Shown here piece by piece: positions 42,635-54,180 of a DNA stretch of 64,000 nt. Numbering within the stretch: position 1 is the stretch's first letter; every line of letters begins with the position of its first letter. The stretch lies in the NCBI GenBank assembly GCA_002914805.1, contig JXTB01000115.1, positions 168,845 to 232,844 on the forward strand, written 5' to 3'. The translations under genes were made by a program, and so were the position numbers. The DNA comes from Parasponia andersonii (lineage: Eukaryota > Streptophyta > Magnoliopsida > Rosales > Cannabaceae). The notes beneath the pieces are model-generated. The model was not told where the DNA came from. It did not search any database and saw nothing but the letters and a program-made list of their open reading frames with translations.

Positions 42635-44214
42635 CCGTTTTGAAGTTAAAATGTCCGTTTTAAACGTTCATTATTGAAAATTACGTTTTTTAAATTTTTA
42701 GTACATAGATATATCTACCCATTACAAGGTAAATAATTAATTTAATTAGTGGGTAAAAAAATAGACACTGACACTTTGATGATTTACTAGGTAAGTAATT
42801 GATTTTTTTTTAAGTCAATTGGGTATAAATTTTAAGTTAAAACAAAAAAGATGGAACTTTTTTTTTTTTAAAAAAAAGGAAAAACCAAATTCCAAAAATA
42901 AGTGAATTTTTAAGTACTTCTTTAAATATTTTATCTTAATTTAGTTTTCCTTGAGATTCATGACCAAAAGGAAGAAAATCGTGTAACTGACAATTTAAAG
43001 AACTTATCCCTTAGGTTTCTTATCCTTCTGTACATATTAATTAAATTTATAAATATAGATTATTTTTTATAAATAAAAGAAGGAAAATTATCAAAGACTA
43101 GCGAGTATATGTTCGAATTAGGTTGACACTTACCTGAAAACTTTAATCCTACTCCTCTCAACATATACTAACTACTGGATCTTAGTTCACTAATCACGCA
43201 TGTATATGTACACAAGCATACATAATGCTAAGTATCCGAACTATTTAGTCAAAATTTTAACATCAATATTACTTGTGGCATGTGAGTGACTACGTACATT
43301 CAACACGTGTATCAGCTGAATTTGCTGCACATTCATTAATTGAATGAAAATAATTCAAATACCATATATATTGGTATATATTAGAATTTTGGTATAATAA
43401 TTGTGATAATATTATTAGGATAGTATATATATAAAACATCCAAAAAATAATATGTATGTAATAATACACACACCCCAGATTTATACATATAAGTTATGAT
43501 CATATAATCCATCTAGAGTTTCCTCAAAAGAAAATTAAAAAAAAAAATGTGTAGAATGATCGATTGATAATGTTCAAGGTCGGACCGGTAACGAAATTGA
43601 GGTACAAGTAAAGATTGTTTCCTTGGCAAGGCTTTGTATGGACATCAATGCTCCTTTGTTCCTCATTTCTTAAATTCCTGCACAGGTTTAACCTCAATGG
43701 CGTATATATGGGTGACAAAATTGGAATCTCTTTCTCTTACTAAGTTCTATCAATTCCAGGATGCGAGGGATATTATTACCTTATTTTATTTTTCTTCTAA
43801 TTAGGCATTTCTGTTAAATTATTTTCCTGCTTTCCTTGCTTTCAGAATTGTTAGTAAACTTTTTGTAACTTTCTTCTTGTCATATTCTGAACCACGGGTC
43901 GGTGGAAGAATAAGAATTTCACAAGCCAAAATTCTTACAAAATTACTGGAAAAGTCCATACAAAACGACAGCTATTGTTAGGGAAAACATAGTTTTGTTT
44001 TGAAAATCCTTACAAAATAAATAACTATTGTTTTCAAAGAAACAATATCCCTACAAGAATTCATAAAACATTCGTAAGTTGATTTCCGTAAATTTTGAAT
44101 TCAACCATTAAGTATAAATATTAGAATAATAAATTTAAAATCTAAAGTCCAATTACTACAGTTTCCAAAATTTCCTCATATTCACAAGTCTTTAATATTG
44201 GATAAGATTCCCTC
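42297..44214. other. Intergenic, AT-rich
   Basis: It holds a TA microsatellite and poly-T/poly-A patches. A patch at 43560-43700 has fewer A/T runs (minus frame 43524-43718) but no recognised domain. Confidence 0.45.
42587..42632. repeat. TA microsatellite
   Basis: About 22 TA units. Confidence 0.95.
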
Positions 44215-44536
44215 ATTCTTTCCACTTGAAAGTTTCATGAAACATAGCTAACTAATTACTAAGGGAGATGGAAAGAAACTGATAGGTAATATAAACCCAC
44301 GAAGGTAAACAAGTGCAAGAGATATTAATGACTCAATTAGCCAAATGAGCATCTATCTTGATCAAGCTAATACCTCATTCATTCCCTTGAAAGTTTCATG
44401 AAACATAGCTAACTAATTATTAAGGGAGATGGAAAGAAACTCATAGGTAATACAAATCCAGGAAGGTAAACAAGTGCAAGAGATATTAATGACTCAATTA
44501 GACAAATGAGCATCTATCTTGGTAAAGCTAATACCT
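44215..44536. repeat. Tandem duplication, 161-bp unit
   Basis: Units 44215-44375 and 44376-44536 share ttgaaagtttcatgaaacat, aagggagatggaaagaaact and caagtgcaagagatattaat in the same order with only scattered differences, so the duplication is recent relative to the sequence around it. Confidence 0.88.
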
Positions 44537-44726
44537 AAGAGTTGGAGGAAAATAAAAAGGTGAGTACGTGAATGCTCAATAGAGAAATAATTATAGGTTT
44601 TTATACAATAAACAAAGTACTTACTTTCAAGTCCTGCATAATTAGTAAAATATTTTAATAATTTATAAAATCCATATATAAATAATAGTTCAAAGATTCA
44701 AGAATTCCAAACTATTTCGAAGAAAT

Positions 44727-44946
44727 TTTAGATTTTCTTTAGACTCATCATACTATATGAATTTTATAATAAGTTCAAATATAACTAGGATCTACCACAT
44801 TTTTAATATTTAAATCAATTTTTCAAAATATACATGTAAGATAACTCGAGATTTTTGTGCCAAAACTTAAAAATATAGTGCATCCTAGTTATATTTGAAC
44901 TTAATATAACATTCAATTAGTATGATGAACTTAAAGAAGATAAAAA
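44727..44946. repeat. Foldback (inverted repeat), arms about 65 bp
   Basis: The left arm (44727-44791, with aagttcaaatataactagga) is the near reverse complement of the right arm (44882-44946, with tcctagttatatttgaactt). About 90 bases lie between. Both arms include catcatacta at the outer part. Transcribed, it would form a long hairpin. It could be a decayed foldback MITE. Confidence 0.82.
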
Positions 44947-45455
44947 AATTCAAAAACTAAATTGTGACCACAAGAGAATTACTAATTTTCTTTTATTAAA
45001 ATAAAAAATATTCTTAAATAAAATTAAAATTTTCTACTACTACATTTATATCTTTCAAATTACTTAAAATATATTGATTAAAAGTCTCATGTGAGTGATA
45101 AATGCTCTTTTTTGTTTGTTTTTAGCAATAAAGTGATTGTCGAGATATTGTGGTGAATAGAATTCTAAGATATGGATGTTTTAAAGTTTGGAGGCTAAAT
45201 ATAATTTTATTACAATTTGGGAGCCAAATCTGGGACTTTTTCCATTCATTTGTAACGAAATGGTGATGAAAAGAACAAATTAGGAAATGTTCATATATTG
45301 GATGTCTCCAATTGGGCTATTTAAAAGGGTAGGGGCCAAAAATAAATTGTGTCTAAAACTCAGGACATAAAAATTAATTTTGCTTATAATAGTATTGTCT
45401 TTCTTAGCGTTGTTGATGAGAATGAGATTAATGGAAGGATAGAAAGAGTGCCAAC

Positions 45456-46752
45456 TGCTAGGGTTTATGCCCCAAAAGTATGTATATTTTGGATATTTGT
45501 TGCATTAATAAAATAATATTTTTCTATTTGAATTTATGCATAATTGGTATGTCATTAAATATCAGAAAATCTCTGGTTTATTTATGTGACCATAAATTTA
45601 GCATATAAGTGTTATATACATGAGGATTAAATTTATGGATAATAAATTAAATATAATCAGTAATAATTAATTAAAGTTTGGGATCTTTAATTAAATATTA
45701 TTAGTACGGTCCATTAACATTGAGAATGTAATAGTTTTATCCGGACTATTGATGTATTGACATAATAATGGAGGTACTTTATATAATTTGATAATATAGG
45801 ACTAGATCAGACATGATTTGAATCTCACATAAATTCCGTTAACTGGTGAGAGTTCAAATAATGTCACTAGATGATCATATGCAGATCAGTCTTAATCCTG
45901 AGTAGTTATAGACTCCTATTTATAACATTATGTTCTTTGACATACTTGTTTTTAAACAGATCGAAATACTTGTATCTTGGGAGCATGATGAGATGGGTAG
46001 CTGAAAATGTAACTTACAGATATGGAATCCATTCCTTCCATTAGGAAGCTAGAATAATGATTCCCTAGTGTATTGATTCAGGACTTGAACAGTTTGAGGA
46101 CTCAATTTATAATAGATTTATAAATTAATTGTTCATTAGAGAATCAACGATACACAAGGATAAAGATATAATTGGAGAAGTAAACGGAATATAACCTAAC
46201 TCTAATTATGAATTGTCTATGGAGAATTGAACTACATATAATGATTAAATCGATGGACTGCTCACTGTTTTCTGAGTAAATTAATTCTGTAATTTCAAGA
46301 GTGCAATTCCGGATTTTTAGTAGAGTAATACTGGAATTAATAAATTAGAAAAATTAATTAAAGAGTTTAATTAATTGTCATAATTTATTGGAGCTTGAAT
46401 TACAGNACTACGTATTATTTTCTACTAAGCCTCCATAAACTAGAGAGAGTCTTTCTATTCTCTGTAGAACAAAACTCTTGCAATCTCATATGTTGAGAAA
46501 ATTGCAAGTAACTGAAATGTGAGTTTTAAGAAATTGTACGCAACGCCTACACGTTTATCCTGCTTGAGGCTTGGTTAAGAAGACAATAAAGCTAGGATCC
46601 GCTGATAAACTACAAGAGGTTCTCTTTGTATGTTCCTATTTGCTATGAATTAAGACTATGCACTCATATAGTACTATGCACTCATATAGTAAATTATTTT
46701 GAGAAAATTTTAGAATGTTCCTCGGCCTGCAAAAATTGTTTTAAATCCAACA
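45456..46752 (+). mobile_element. Copia-type solo LTR with perfect target duplication
   Basis: It starts TGCTAGGGTTTATGCCCC, a phrase common at the start of Ty1/copia LTRs, and ends TTTAAATCCAACA. Both flanks are CCAAC (45451-45455 and 46753-46757). An 18-bp phrase, actatgcactcatatagt, is duplicated in tandem at about 46664-46700. One unknown base at 46406. No internal domain of an element remains. Confidence 0.88.
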
Positions 46753-48159
46753 CCAACTTAGTATGAATCCGTTCTCTCCTGATACTCCTCTCTTTATTTG
46801 ACTTTTCAAAAAAAAAAATAGAAGATACCCAAGCTTCAAATTCATCTCATAATGCTCTCTCTTAAAATTAAAAATTGTAGCTTTTAATTAGTCCGTAGAA
46901 AATATGAACCAAGCACCCTTTTATATAGGAGTGGGAAGAGATTTTTTCATTCACGCAAGTCTCTCCTTTTCTTTATTTCTTCGGATTTTTCAGATTTATC
47001 CAAAGATATTCATCTTTTTACGGATCTTGGTAGTAGGGAGAATCTGTACATGCTTGTTAACCAAATTCGTAATAATATTTATTATTTAGATTCATAACGA
47101 CTTAGGATATTTTCTTAGCCAAGTTCATTGGACTATGTAAATATCCTTTGGAAATTTATCTACTCACACAAATACAATTTCTGTATTTAAAATTTGAAAA
47201 TGAGATGTCTCCATGTTTTGAAGAACTCCAACTCAAGTAAATAGGTTTTCATTTAATTCCATTGGGCATTGGCCGTAAAAAAATAACAACTTGTGAATTA
47301 TCTTTATAAAAATATTACTTTCAAAAATATGAATTACAAAAATGATGCTTCGTAAACTTATAGAAATATAATTCTTAGCTTAATATTTTCACAAATACAT
47401 TATTGTAATCATTCTTAAAAATATAGTTTCGTATCCTAATCACAACCCTCAACTAGTCCTTAGCAACTCAAGTGTAAACAAGAAACACAAGCATGAAAAC
47501 AATTAAAAATAAAAAAAAAACTAGCCAAACTACCTAAGTATTTCAAACCAAAAAGCTAGTAAAAGATTACAATCACCATCGAAAATTATTTCAATTATCA
47601 CTTCTAAAATTATTTCAATTATCACCATGATATTCTTACCACATATCATAATACATATAACTTTGAGAAATTAACCCTGTAAAAGTCTCAACTTCTTATC
47701 CTTACTAGTAAAATATAAGTTGAACATAAGAAAAGGTGCACAACGATGGAGTTGAAACAATAGAGAAACACTTGGAAAAGGCAATATTTAGAACAAACTT
47801 ATAAAGAAACATTGATCACAAGATAGGTGTGTCAACTGCTTAGAACTAATTCAACCATTCTTATCACAACCCATAGCTTTGAGATTTTAATGGTCAATTG
47901 ACAAAGATAAATCTTGATATTCCAAAGTTGTCTTTTTCTTTTGAGCATCCAAATACTTTCAATGATTCATATGATTCCACACTTTTGATTTTTTTTTTTT
48001 TTGAGTTTGAAAGGAGTACTTTCATAATAAGTTCAACATTAGAAAGCTACACTATATTTCCCTTCTTCAAATTAACTAATAACATCACTAAATATTGTCA
48101 GTATATCAACCTACGGCTTAGGAAAAATCATACATATATGCAAACTATGGAAAACACAT
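46753..48159. other. Intergenic, includes a segment repeated at 54990-55170
   Basis: The 46860-47030 part (aaaatatgaaccaagcaccc, ...gattttttcattc, ...aagtctc, ...cagatttat, ...gatattca) recurs at 54990-55170 in the same orientation and order. Most likely a piece of an unrecognised LTR. The rest is AT-rich without genes. Confidence 0.6.
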
Positions 48160-48639
48160 GATCACATCATGAACGTAGCGGAAAAATTAGCGGATTTAGA
48201 TTTTAAAATTTTACATGAAAACAACTTTAATAACCATAGAACAAACATATATCATATACAAGATCATGTATAACATAAATCAAATCTAGATATATGAACC
48301 CTAGAGATGAGATTAGGATTTACCTCTTGTAGTGTACTTTTCCTTGATCTCGTTGTTAATGGTGATCAAATCTCTAACCCTAGATCTTTTTGTATATACT
48401 CCTGTTCTTGGTTGATGAGGCGAGTGGATACCAAGTTAAATCCTTTATAAAAGAACGATCAAGAATACCTTCTTGATCCTTTGAAATACGGAGATATAAG
48501 ATGAGACTCTAAGGTTACAGGAACCTTTTTCTCTCCTCTCTTTCTCAACCTTGGCCAAAATTCACCTCTTTCTTTCTCTCTCTATGTATGTTTCACATGT
48601 AGCACTAGTGTGTCACTGTGCAGTTTTTTTCTCTCATAT

Positions 48640-48699
<60 letters not shown>

Positions 48700-49952
48700 A
48701 CCAAAAACTACTAACCCTAGTCTAATTAGAATTGGGCTTATTTTCCAATTTGGCTTTTGGGTGTATTTTTATAAATATATCTAACTCATGTAACTTATTT
48801 ATAAAAATACTAACTTTTATGTAGAATCATTATTTTACACAATTTCATGAAATTAATTTCACAATTACCACCAACAGATTAAAGAGTTTTGTTGAGCTAG
48901 ATAAAGGACCTAATAAATCCAAATAATCTAAGCTTCAATAGTATAATAAATACATTATAACTCTTATTATGATATTTATATAAATACTATTAGTAAAGGG
49001 AACACTCTTCTAAAAGTCCAATATTGTACTCTTAAATTAAATATCATGTATTTTATAGATATTTAATCAACTAGTCTTGATTAAGCAATCCATCTAGCAT
49101 ATTCTATACCACATATAAAATCTCTATACAATGTTGTAGTTGGATAGATAAAATTACAGTAATACCCCTCTAATACATATTTACCTTTAAGTTACCATAT
49201 TTATATTAAGGAATAATGTTATCAATAATTTTTTTCTCAATGGTTATTTAGACAATATTATTAATCAATTCACAAAGTGAATACTAAGATCCTAGATTTA
49301 ATTATTTAATGAATCTTGAAAGACCTTAAAGTGGCATTAATATATAATGTCCTTAACTATTTGGTGGTCTTGTCAATTCATAAGCTATAACCTCCAATAT
49401 GTCATAATTTGCCTCTAATTTCATAAAGGTTAGTCTTTTAACAAATCAAAAGATTACAACTCATGAAAGTAAGTCCAATCAAATATCAAGGATTAAGATC
49501 TATATGCTAAGAACTAGTTTGTGGTAATACTAAGAATTGAGTTATGGCACTCCAATTCTTTATATTATCTGGTCTAGTTCAATACACATAACTTATTTAT
49601 ATTGCACTAGTATTTCTATCAAAAGTCAGACATTTGAATGATTTGAGACACATTATTCCTATTGAGATAGATAAGTACTACAATTTTTAGTAAATAAAGT
49701 ATTCTATTTTTATTTACAAATTATGAACAAGTTAATTTAGACTTAGATAAAGAAACAAGTCTCTCCATAATTAACACTTAATTATGTTTATTTCTTTATA
49801 CACAAATAAAGTTATAGAATCTTTTTTAGATAAATAAATTTTTCAACTGAGAAGTTTAATCTAGCAAATATCATAATTATATATAAGAGAAAGTTGTTTA
49901 CACTAGAAGCGTAAAATTAGAAATATGTTTTTTTAGGACAAATATCCCAACA
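48160..49952 (-). mobile_element. Probable copia-type LTR, minus strand (left boundary unclear)
   Basis: On the minus strand it starts TGTTGGGATATTTGTCC (plus end at 49952), similar in style to the LTR at 45456. The left part (48300-48600) on the minus strand has a CT/GA-rich leader and a cttgatc-rich R/U5-like section, then tttccgctacg near the end. No primer site or gag lies next to it, so a solo LTR is likely. A matching target duplication for AACAT was not found, so the exact left end is uncertain. Confidence 0.55.
48643..48697. repeat. TA microsatellite
   Basis: About 27 AT units, the longest in the window, inside the reverse copia-type LTR. Confidence 0.96.
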
Positions 49953-50599
49953 AACATATCATCCAATCATATTGCAAACTATGTAATGGAATTCTAAGCA
50001 AAAGTTAATTCAAATGATCTGTGCAAGTTTATAAGTTGTTTTTCTCTACTCATCCACGTAAAATGTGTGAAGTTGAAAAATGTACTTAAATATGATAATA
50101 TTTCTGGCTATATATATATATATATTGAATGTCCATCTTACTACAAGGCTTAGTAACATGCAACAAATATTCTACAAACTATTCTTTAGTATCAAGACAA
50201 AAAAATATGACTCAAACGAGACAGTTTTGAAATCATATCCATATAATTTTAAAAATTCAAACATAAAATTATTTACACATGCATTGTTAACATATTTATA
50301 TAAGAATTACTAGATTAAGCAATTATTTTTTTTTTAATTTTTACTTGCATGAAATATGTGTATTAAGAATGTGCATGAATATACCAGCACACTCAACCTA
50401 AATCAGATAGTGTCCTAACTATCACAAACATATAGAAAATAAAAGAACAAAAGATAGAGGACACATGAGTGATAGATTTTCACTTGAAATCTAAGCTTTG
50501 TAATAAATAAGCTAGAGAAAAATACATAAACACACTAAATAAAATAAATTAACTAAAATACTAAAAAAAACAAATAGTACATAAAGATAAAACTTGATC
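49953..50599. other. Intergenic, AT-rich
   Basis: Nothing recognised except a short TA run at about 50108-50126. Confidence 0.45.
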
Positions 50600-51024
50600 T
50601 CCTCAGGTTAATCTACTTGCTCTGCAAAATGTTTCAACTATTGTCAAAAGTATGTTCAGGATTCTCAAATGATGGTGCTAAGTTGTCTTTCAATTCGAGG
50701 TCTTCACAATGGATAGTTTTGACTTCTTTCTTTTGGGATATATATTCTCAAATTGTTGAAGCTCAAACTTAGTTATTCTATCTTATGTCTTAAAATCAGC
50801 AAAAATATTATCATTATCAAGAAAAATAAATTGTCCCTATAGACTTCACAAAGGATATAATTTAAAGGATTAAACTTATCATTCTTGTTAAACTCCTCTG
50901 TTACTAATGTATGTATAATAATAGTATGGTAACACTCATCATCATCATCATCTTAGTTATTTTTCGACATTAAAAATTCACCTCTAGAGTCAGGTTCCGA
51001 AATGATAATTTTATCAAATCATTT

Positions 51025-51300
51025 CTACATTTTATAAGAGCATTTATTGTTACAAAGGAAAGGTCTTCCAAAGATCAGTATGATCCTGGATTCCATGTCA
51101 ACCACATATTGCATATCTAGAATCAAAAAGTGAACATGACGATAGAATTTATCTATTTGAAGAAAAATATCTTCTACTATTTCTATTGGTCTTCGTATAG
51201 AACTGCTAGCCAATTATAGTACCACATATGTGAGTTTAATTTCTCCAAGTCTTAAGCACAAGTAAGGCATGAGGTTGACACTTACTCCTAGTTAAAAATG
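51025..51300 (-). pseudogene. gypsy aspartic protease fragment
   Basis: It reads SVNLMPY, LRLGEIKLT, then SIRRPIEIVEDIFLQIDKFY, FLILDMQ and IFGRPFL, the pattern after the active site in Athila-like proteases (family form ILGRPFL). A stop lies between LTYVVL and LASSS. The DTG-type active site just upstream was not found intact. Confidence 0.72.
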
Positions 51301-52689
51301 GACTAGTTAAAAATGGACTTGACCAAATTCATGTGTCTCAATTTGACAAGAAATTATGCAACATCCTGAATCCTTGTATTTGGGTGGTATTTTTTCCTAA
51401 AATCACTGCACTTACCTATTTAGTAAAGAATGTAGTCTTCGTGATGTAGTGTCGCTTTTTCATGATCCATAGATCTTTTGATCACTTTAGCATATGCTAG
51501 TACTTACTTAATACCAATGCAACAAAGGCAAATTAATTAATTTTAACTTGCTTATAGCTTTCAAGGATCTCACCTTGGTTCTCTAACATTTTCCTCTTTC
51601 TAAGAGCTTGGGGATATGACACTTAAACCAGAAGTTTCTTCTCTACTTCTTTTGAATGAGCATCTTCAGTACAACTCACAATGGTGGTAATGCTTGCCAG
51701 CGGACTTGGTTAATTGGTCTATGTACATTCTTACCATTTCGAGAAGTGATGGTATTGATCTCTTTAATATTATATGAGTTTGTTAGCATTTGTTGCCCTT
51801 TTGGGTTGAACTAAATTTGGGAAGGAAATTTTCCATGCTCCTGTATAGTAAGAGCGTTGGTTAGCTTAGCTATTTAACTATTGATCTATTTGTTCGTATC
51901 CATTACTATTGTGAGTACAGACTTTTGGTTAAACTTATTTTTTGCCTCCATAAATGTCTGAAGTATTTTCTTTAGAGGATTCCTATTAGGTTGTGCATTA
52001 TATTGGGGTACATGGTAATGTCGTGCCTCAATATTCTAGTCATTAGTGGATAATGCAACTTAGTTTTGATCATGCTTCCAACTGAAGTTGGAATGACTTC
52101 TCCAGCAGGGATTTTACATGACAGAGCCAAATGAGAAAAATTTTCTAAACATTCCTAAGGCGTTGCATTATTTCTCGGAAACCCCTCTCATCTCACTATA
52201 GATAAGGCAATTTTGATCTAATTGTTCCATGTGCCCACAGATAAAATATGTAGCATGAGTTTCTATCCTAGCAACCTTATGGGTTCTTTACTTTTTAAGG
52301 CCTCTAGTTCCTTGGTCACAATTTCTAGTTAGATTTTAAGGCTATCTTCTTCTATAAGATGGTATATTCTAGTTGGTTGTGAGTTATTTGTGCTATCAAC
52401 GGTACTAGGTCCAGTCTGTATGTGGATTATCTCAAGCAATTGTCTACACTCAAAATATACTAGTGGTTATCACAATATAGATTAAGGTGTTAATCCGACA
52501 GAGAAATTAAATCAATAGTAAAAATCTATTGAAAATTAAAAAAGAAAAATTGAAAATAAATAAATAGAAAAAAATTAAAATTAATCGCAATAAAATAAAA
52601 TAGATAAAAATATAAATAAAAATACCAATATGAGAAAATCAATGCTTCAAAATTCACTTAATTGTTCCTTTAACTGTTACCAACTTTAA

Positions 52690-52990
52690 TTCCTATTTAT
52701 TACTCAAATATTTATGTCACATCCAACATGTTACTGAAAAATAGAGTATTGAAGAACAAATATTAATTTAAAGGTATTTAATTTAAGAAATTCTTCTAAT
52801 TAAAATCAAAATAATTTATCTTACTAGTTATCTAAGATCAACAGCATATCATAGGGACAATACTATAGTAAAAGATCAAATACTAAAATAAATATAATTA
52901 TAATCTAGCTTAAATCATCACATAAAAAACAGTATGACTAAATTTATTTGAGAAATTAAAACATAATATAGAATTGGAACTAAATTTGTA
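52690..52990. repeat. Diverged repeat, partner at 54590-54850
   Basis: Phrases (a)agaaattcttctaattaaaa, tttatcttactagttatcta and agatcaa correspond in order to aaaactcttccaattaaaac, tttattttacaagctatcta and aaatcaa at 54650-54715. Same orientation, clearly diverged. Confidence 0.6.
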
Positions 52991-53699
52991 ATATTATACA
53001 AATTTCTCCGTTCTCTCTAACTATTTATAACTGAATTTAGAATGTTATACAAGTTTCTCCATTTTCAATAATATATTCTAATTGGTAGGATGATCTACCC
53101 ATCTCCCACCATTTTCTCTTTTTCTTTCTCTTTCTCTTCGTTGGGGTGTAATCTGGTGTGGCAAAAACATGTGAGCTTGGCACGCATCTGGCTCGTGATT
53201 GGCTGACAAAATAGTCAAAGTGCTGAAGTGGCCTAGAAGCAAAACATGTTGTATGAAGCATTGCGATGCAGCCGATTCGACATGGGTGAGAGACTCTGCA
53301 GCGTTGCTAATGCACGCGGGCCTCGCATGTCTCCTTCTGAGCTCCTTCCCACACGCCTGCTCCTGCGTGTAATGCTCTAGCGCTCCAGTTGCTCCTGAGT
53401 TCGAGATGGACGGCTGAGATCGTGCTTTAACTTTCTCTTCCACATGCGCGATTGTAACTTCATTTTTCCGATTTTTTTCTTTTATGTTTAAGCTAAATCA
53501 AAACAAAACTAATCAAACTAAAACTCTAGAGCAAATAAAATTAATTCTGAATCAAACTAAATTAAATTTAAGTAAAATAAATCTAACTACTTAAAAATAA
53601 AATAACTTAAATTATTTTAAAAACTACACTAAAAATACTCAAAACACACCAAATTTATAAGTAAAAGAAGACAAATAACTTTATAAAAATAGAATTATC

Positions 53700-54180
53700 A
53701 CTAACTCATTTAGGTACTTTATGGCTTCATCTAGGTTCTTTTGCAGGAACTCTCCATTATACATCATTTCTCTGAATTGGCTCTCTCCTTATAGAAGTAG
53801 CTAACGAGTTGCCAATTTTTATACCCGTGGTGTAGGCATATGCATGTTAGTAACTCTTTGAATCTCTCTTGGATTTAGTATAATGCTTCACTATATTTTT
53901 GCAAGAAAGTTGAGATTTGTCGCTTAAGATTGTTGCTCTTATGATGCGAGAACTATTTGCCAAAGAAATCTTGGGTCATTTCCATCCATAAACCTTTGGA
54001 TCTCATTCTCAAAGAGTATAGCTAATTTTTTGCTCTATTCTTCAAAATGAAGGGGGAAAATTTTTGACCTTGTAGAATCTATAGCTTTGGATTGGTTATG
54101 AAAGGTGGCCATTACCCCTTTAAATTCTTTAATGTGCATGTAAGAGGTTTTATTTTCTAAACCATGAAAAGTAAGTAGTG
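53700..54180 (-). pseudogene. gypsy gag N-terminal fragment
   Basis: FHGLENKTSYMHIKEFKGVM (within 54035-54253) matches the F-x-G-L-E/P-x-E-D-P-x-x-H-L-K-E-F block at the start of the retrotransposon gag domain. After a stop, further pieces (DPRFLWQ..., then a segment about frames and Cys-poor helices) follow with several stops. Decayed. Confidence 0.65.

Larger units (their letters stand above)
50600..54180 (-). mobile_element. Decayed Ty3/gypsy (Athila-like) element, minus strand
   Basis: Gag pieces lie to the right (53700-54180) and protease to the left (51000-51300), the order expected on the minus strand. A weak zinc-knuckle trace is at about 52205-52250. Between 52440 and 53700 a block unlike gag sits inside. 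Its 52690-52990 part resembles 54590-54850, so it may be a separate insertion. No integrase or RT is seen to the left and no LTRs are evident. Confidence 0.62.

Noticed and set aside
42458..42643. Frames of alternating Ile-Tyr (also at 19696, 48551, 18798 and 56931)
   Set aside because: They read through TA or CA microsatellites.
43524..43718. Possible small gene in a less AT-rich patch
   Set aside because: Neither strand gives a recognised domain, start context or exon joins.
48150..48185. Exact left end and target duplication of the reverse copia-type LTR
   Set aside because: Several TG positions were tried, but none is preceded by AACAT to match the right flank.
53078..53443. 121-codon minus-strand frame in a GC-richer patch
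   Set aside because: No domain is seen; it sits in a repeat block inside a decayed gypsy element. Such GC-richer patches with long chance frames occur in noncoding parts of these elements.
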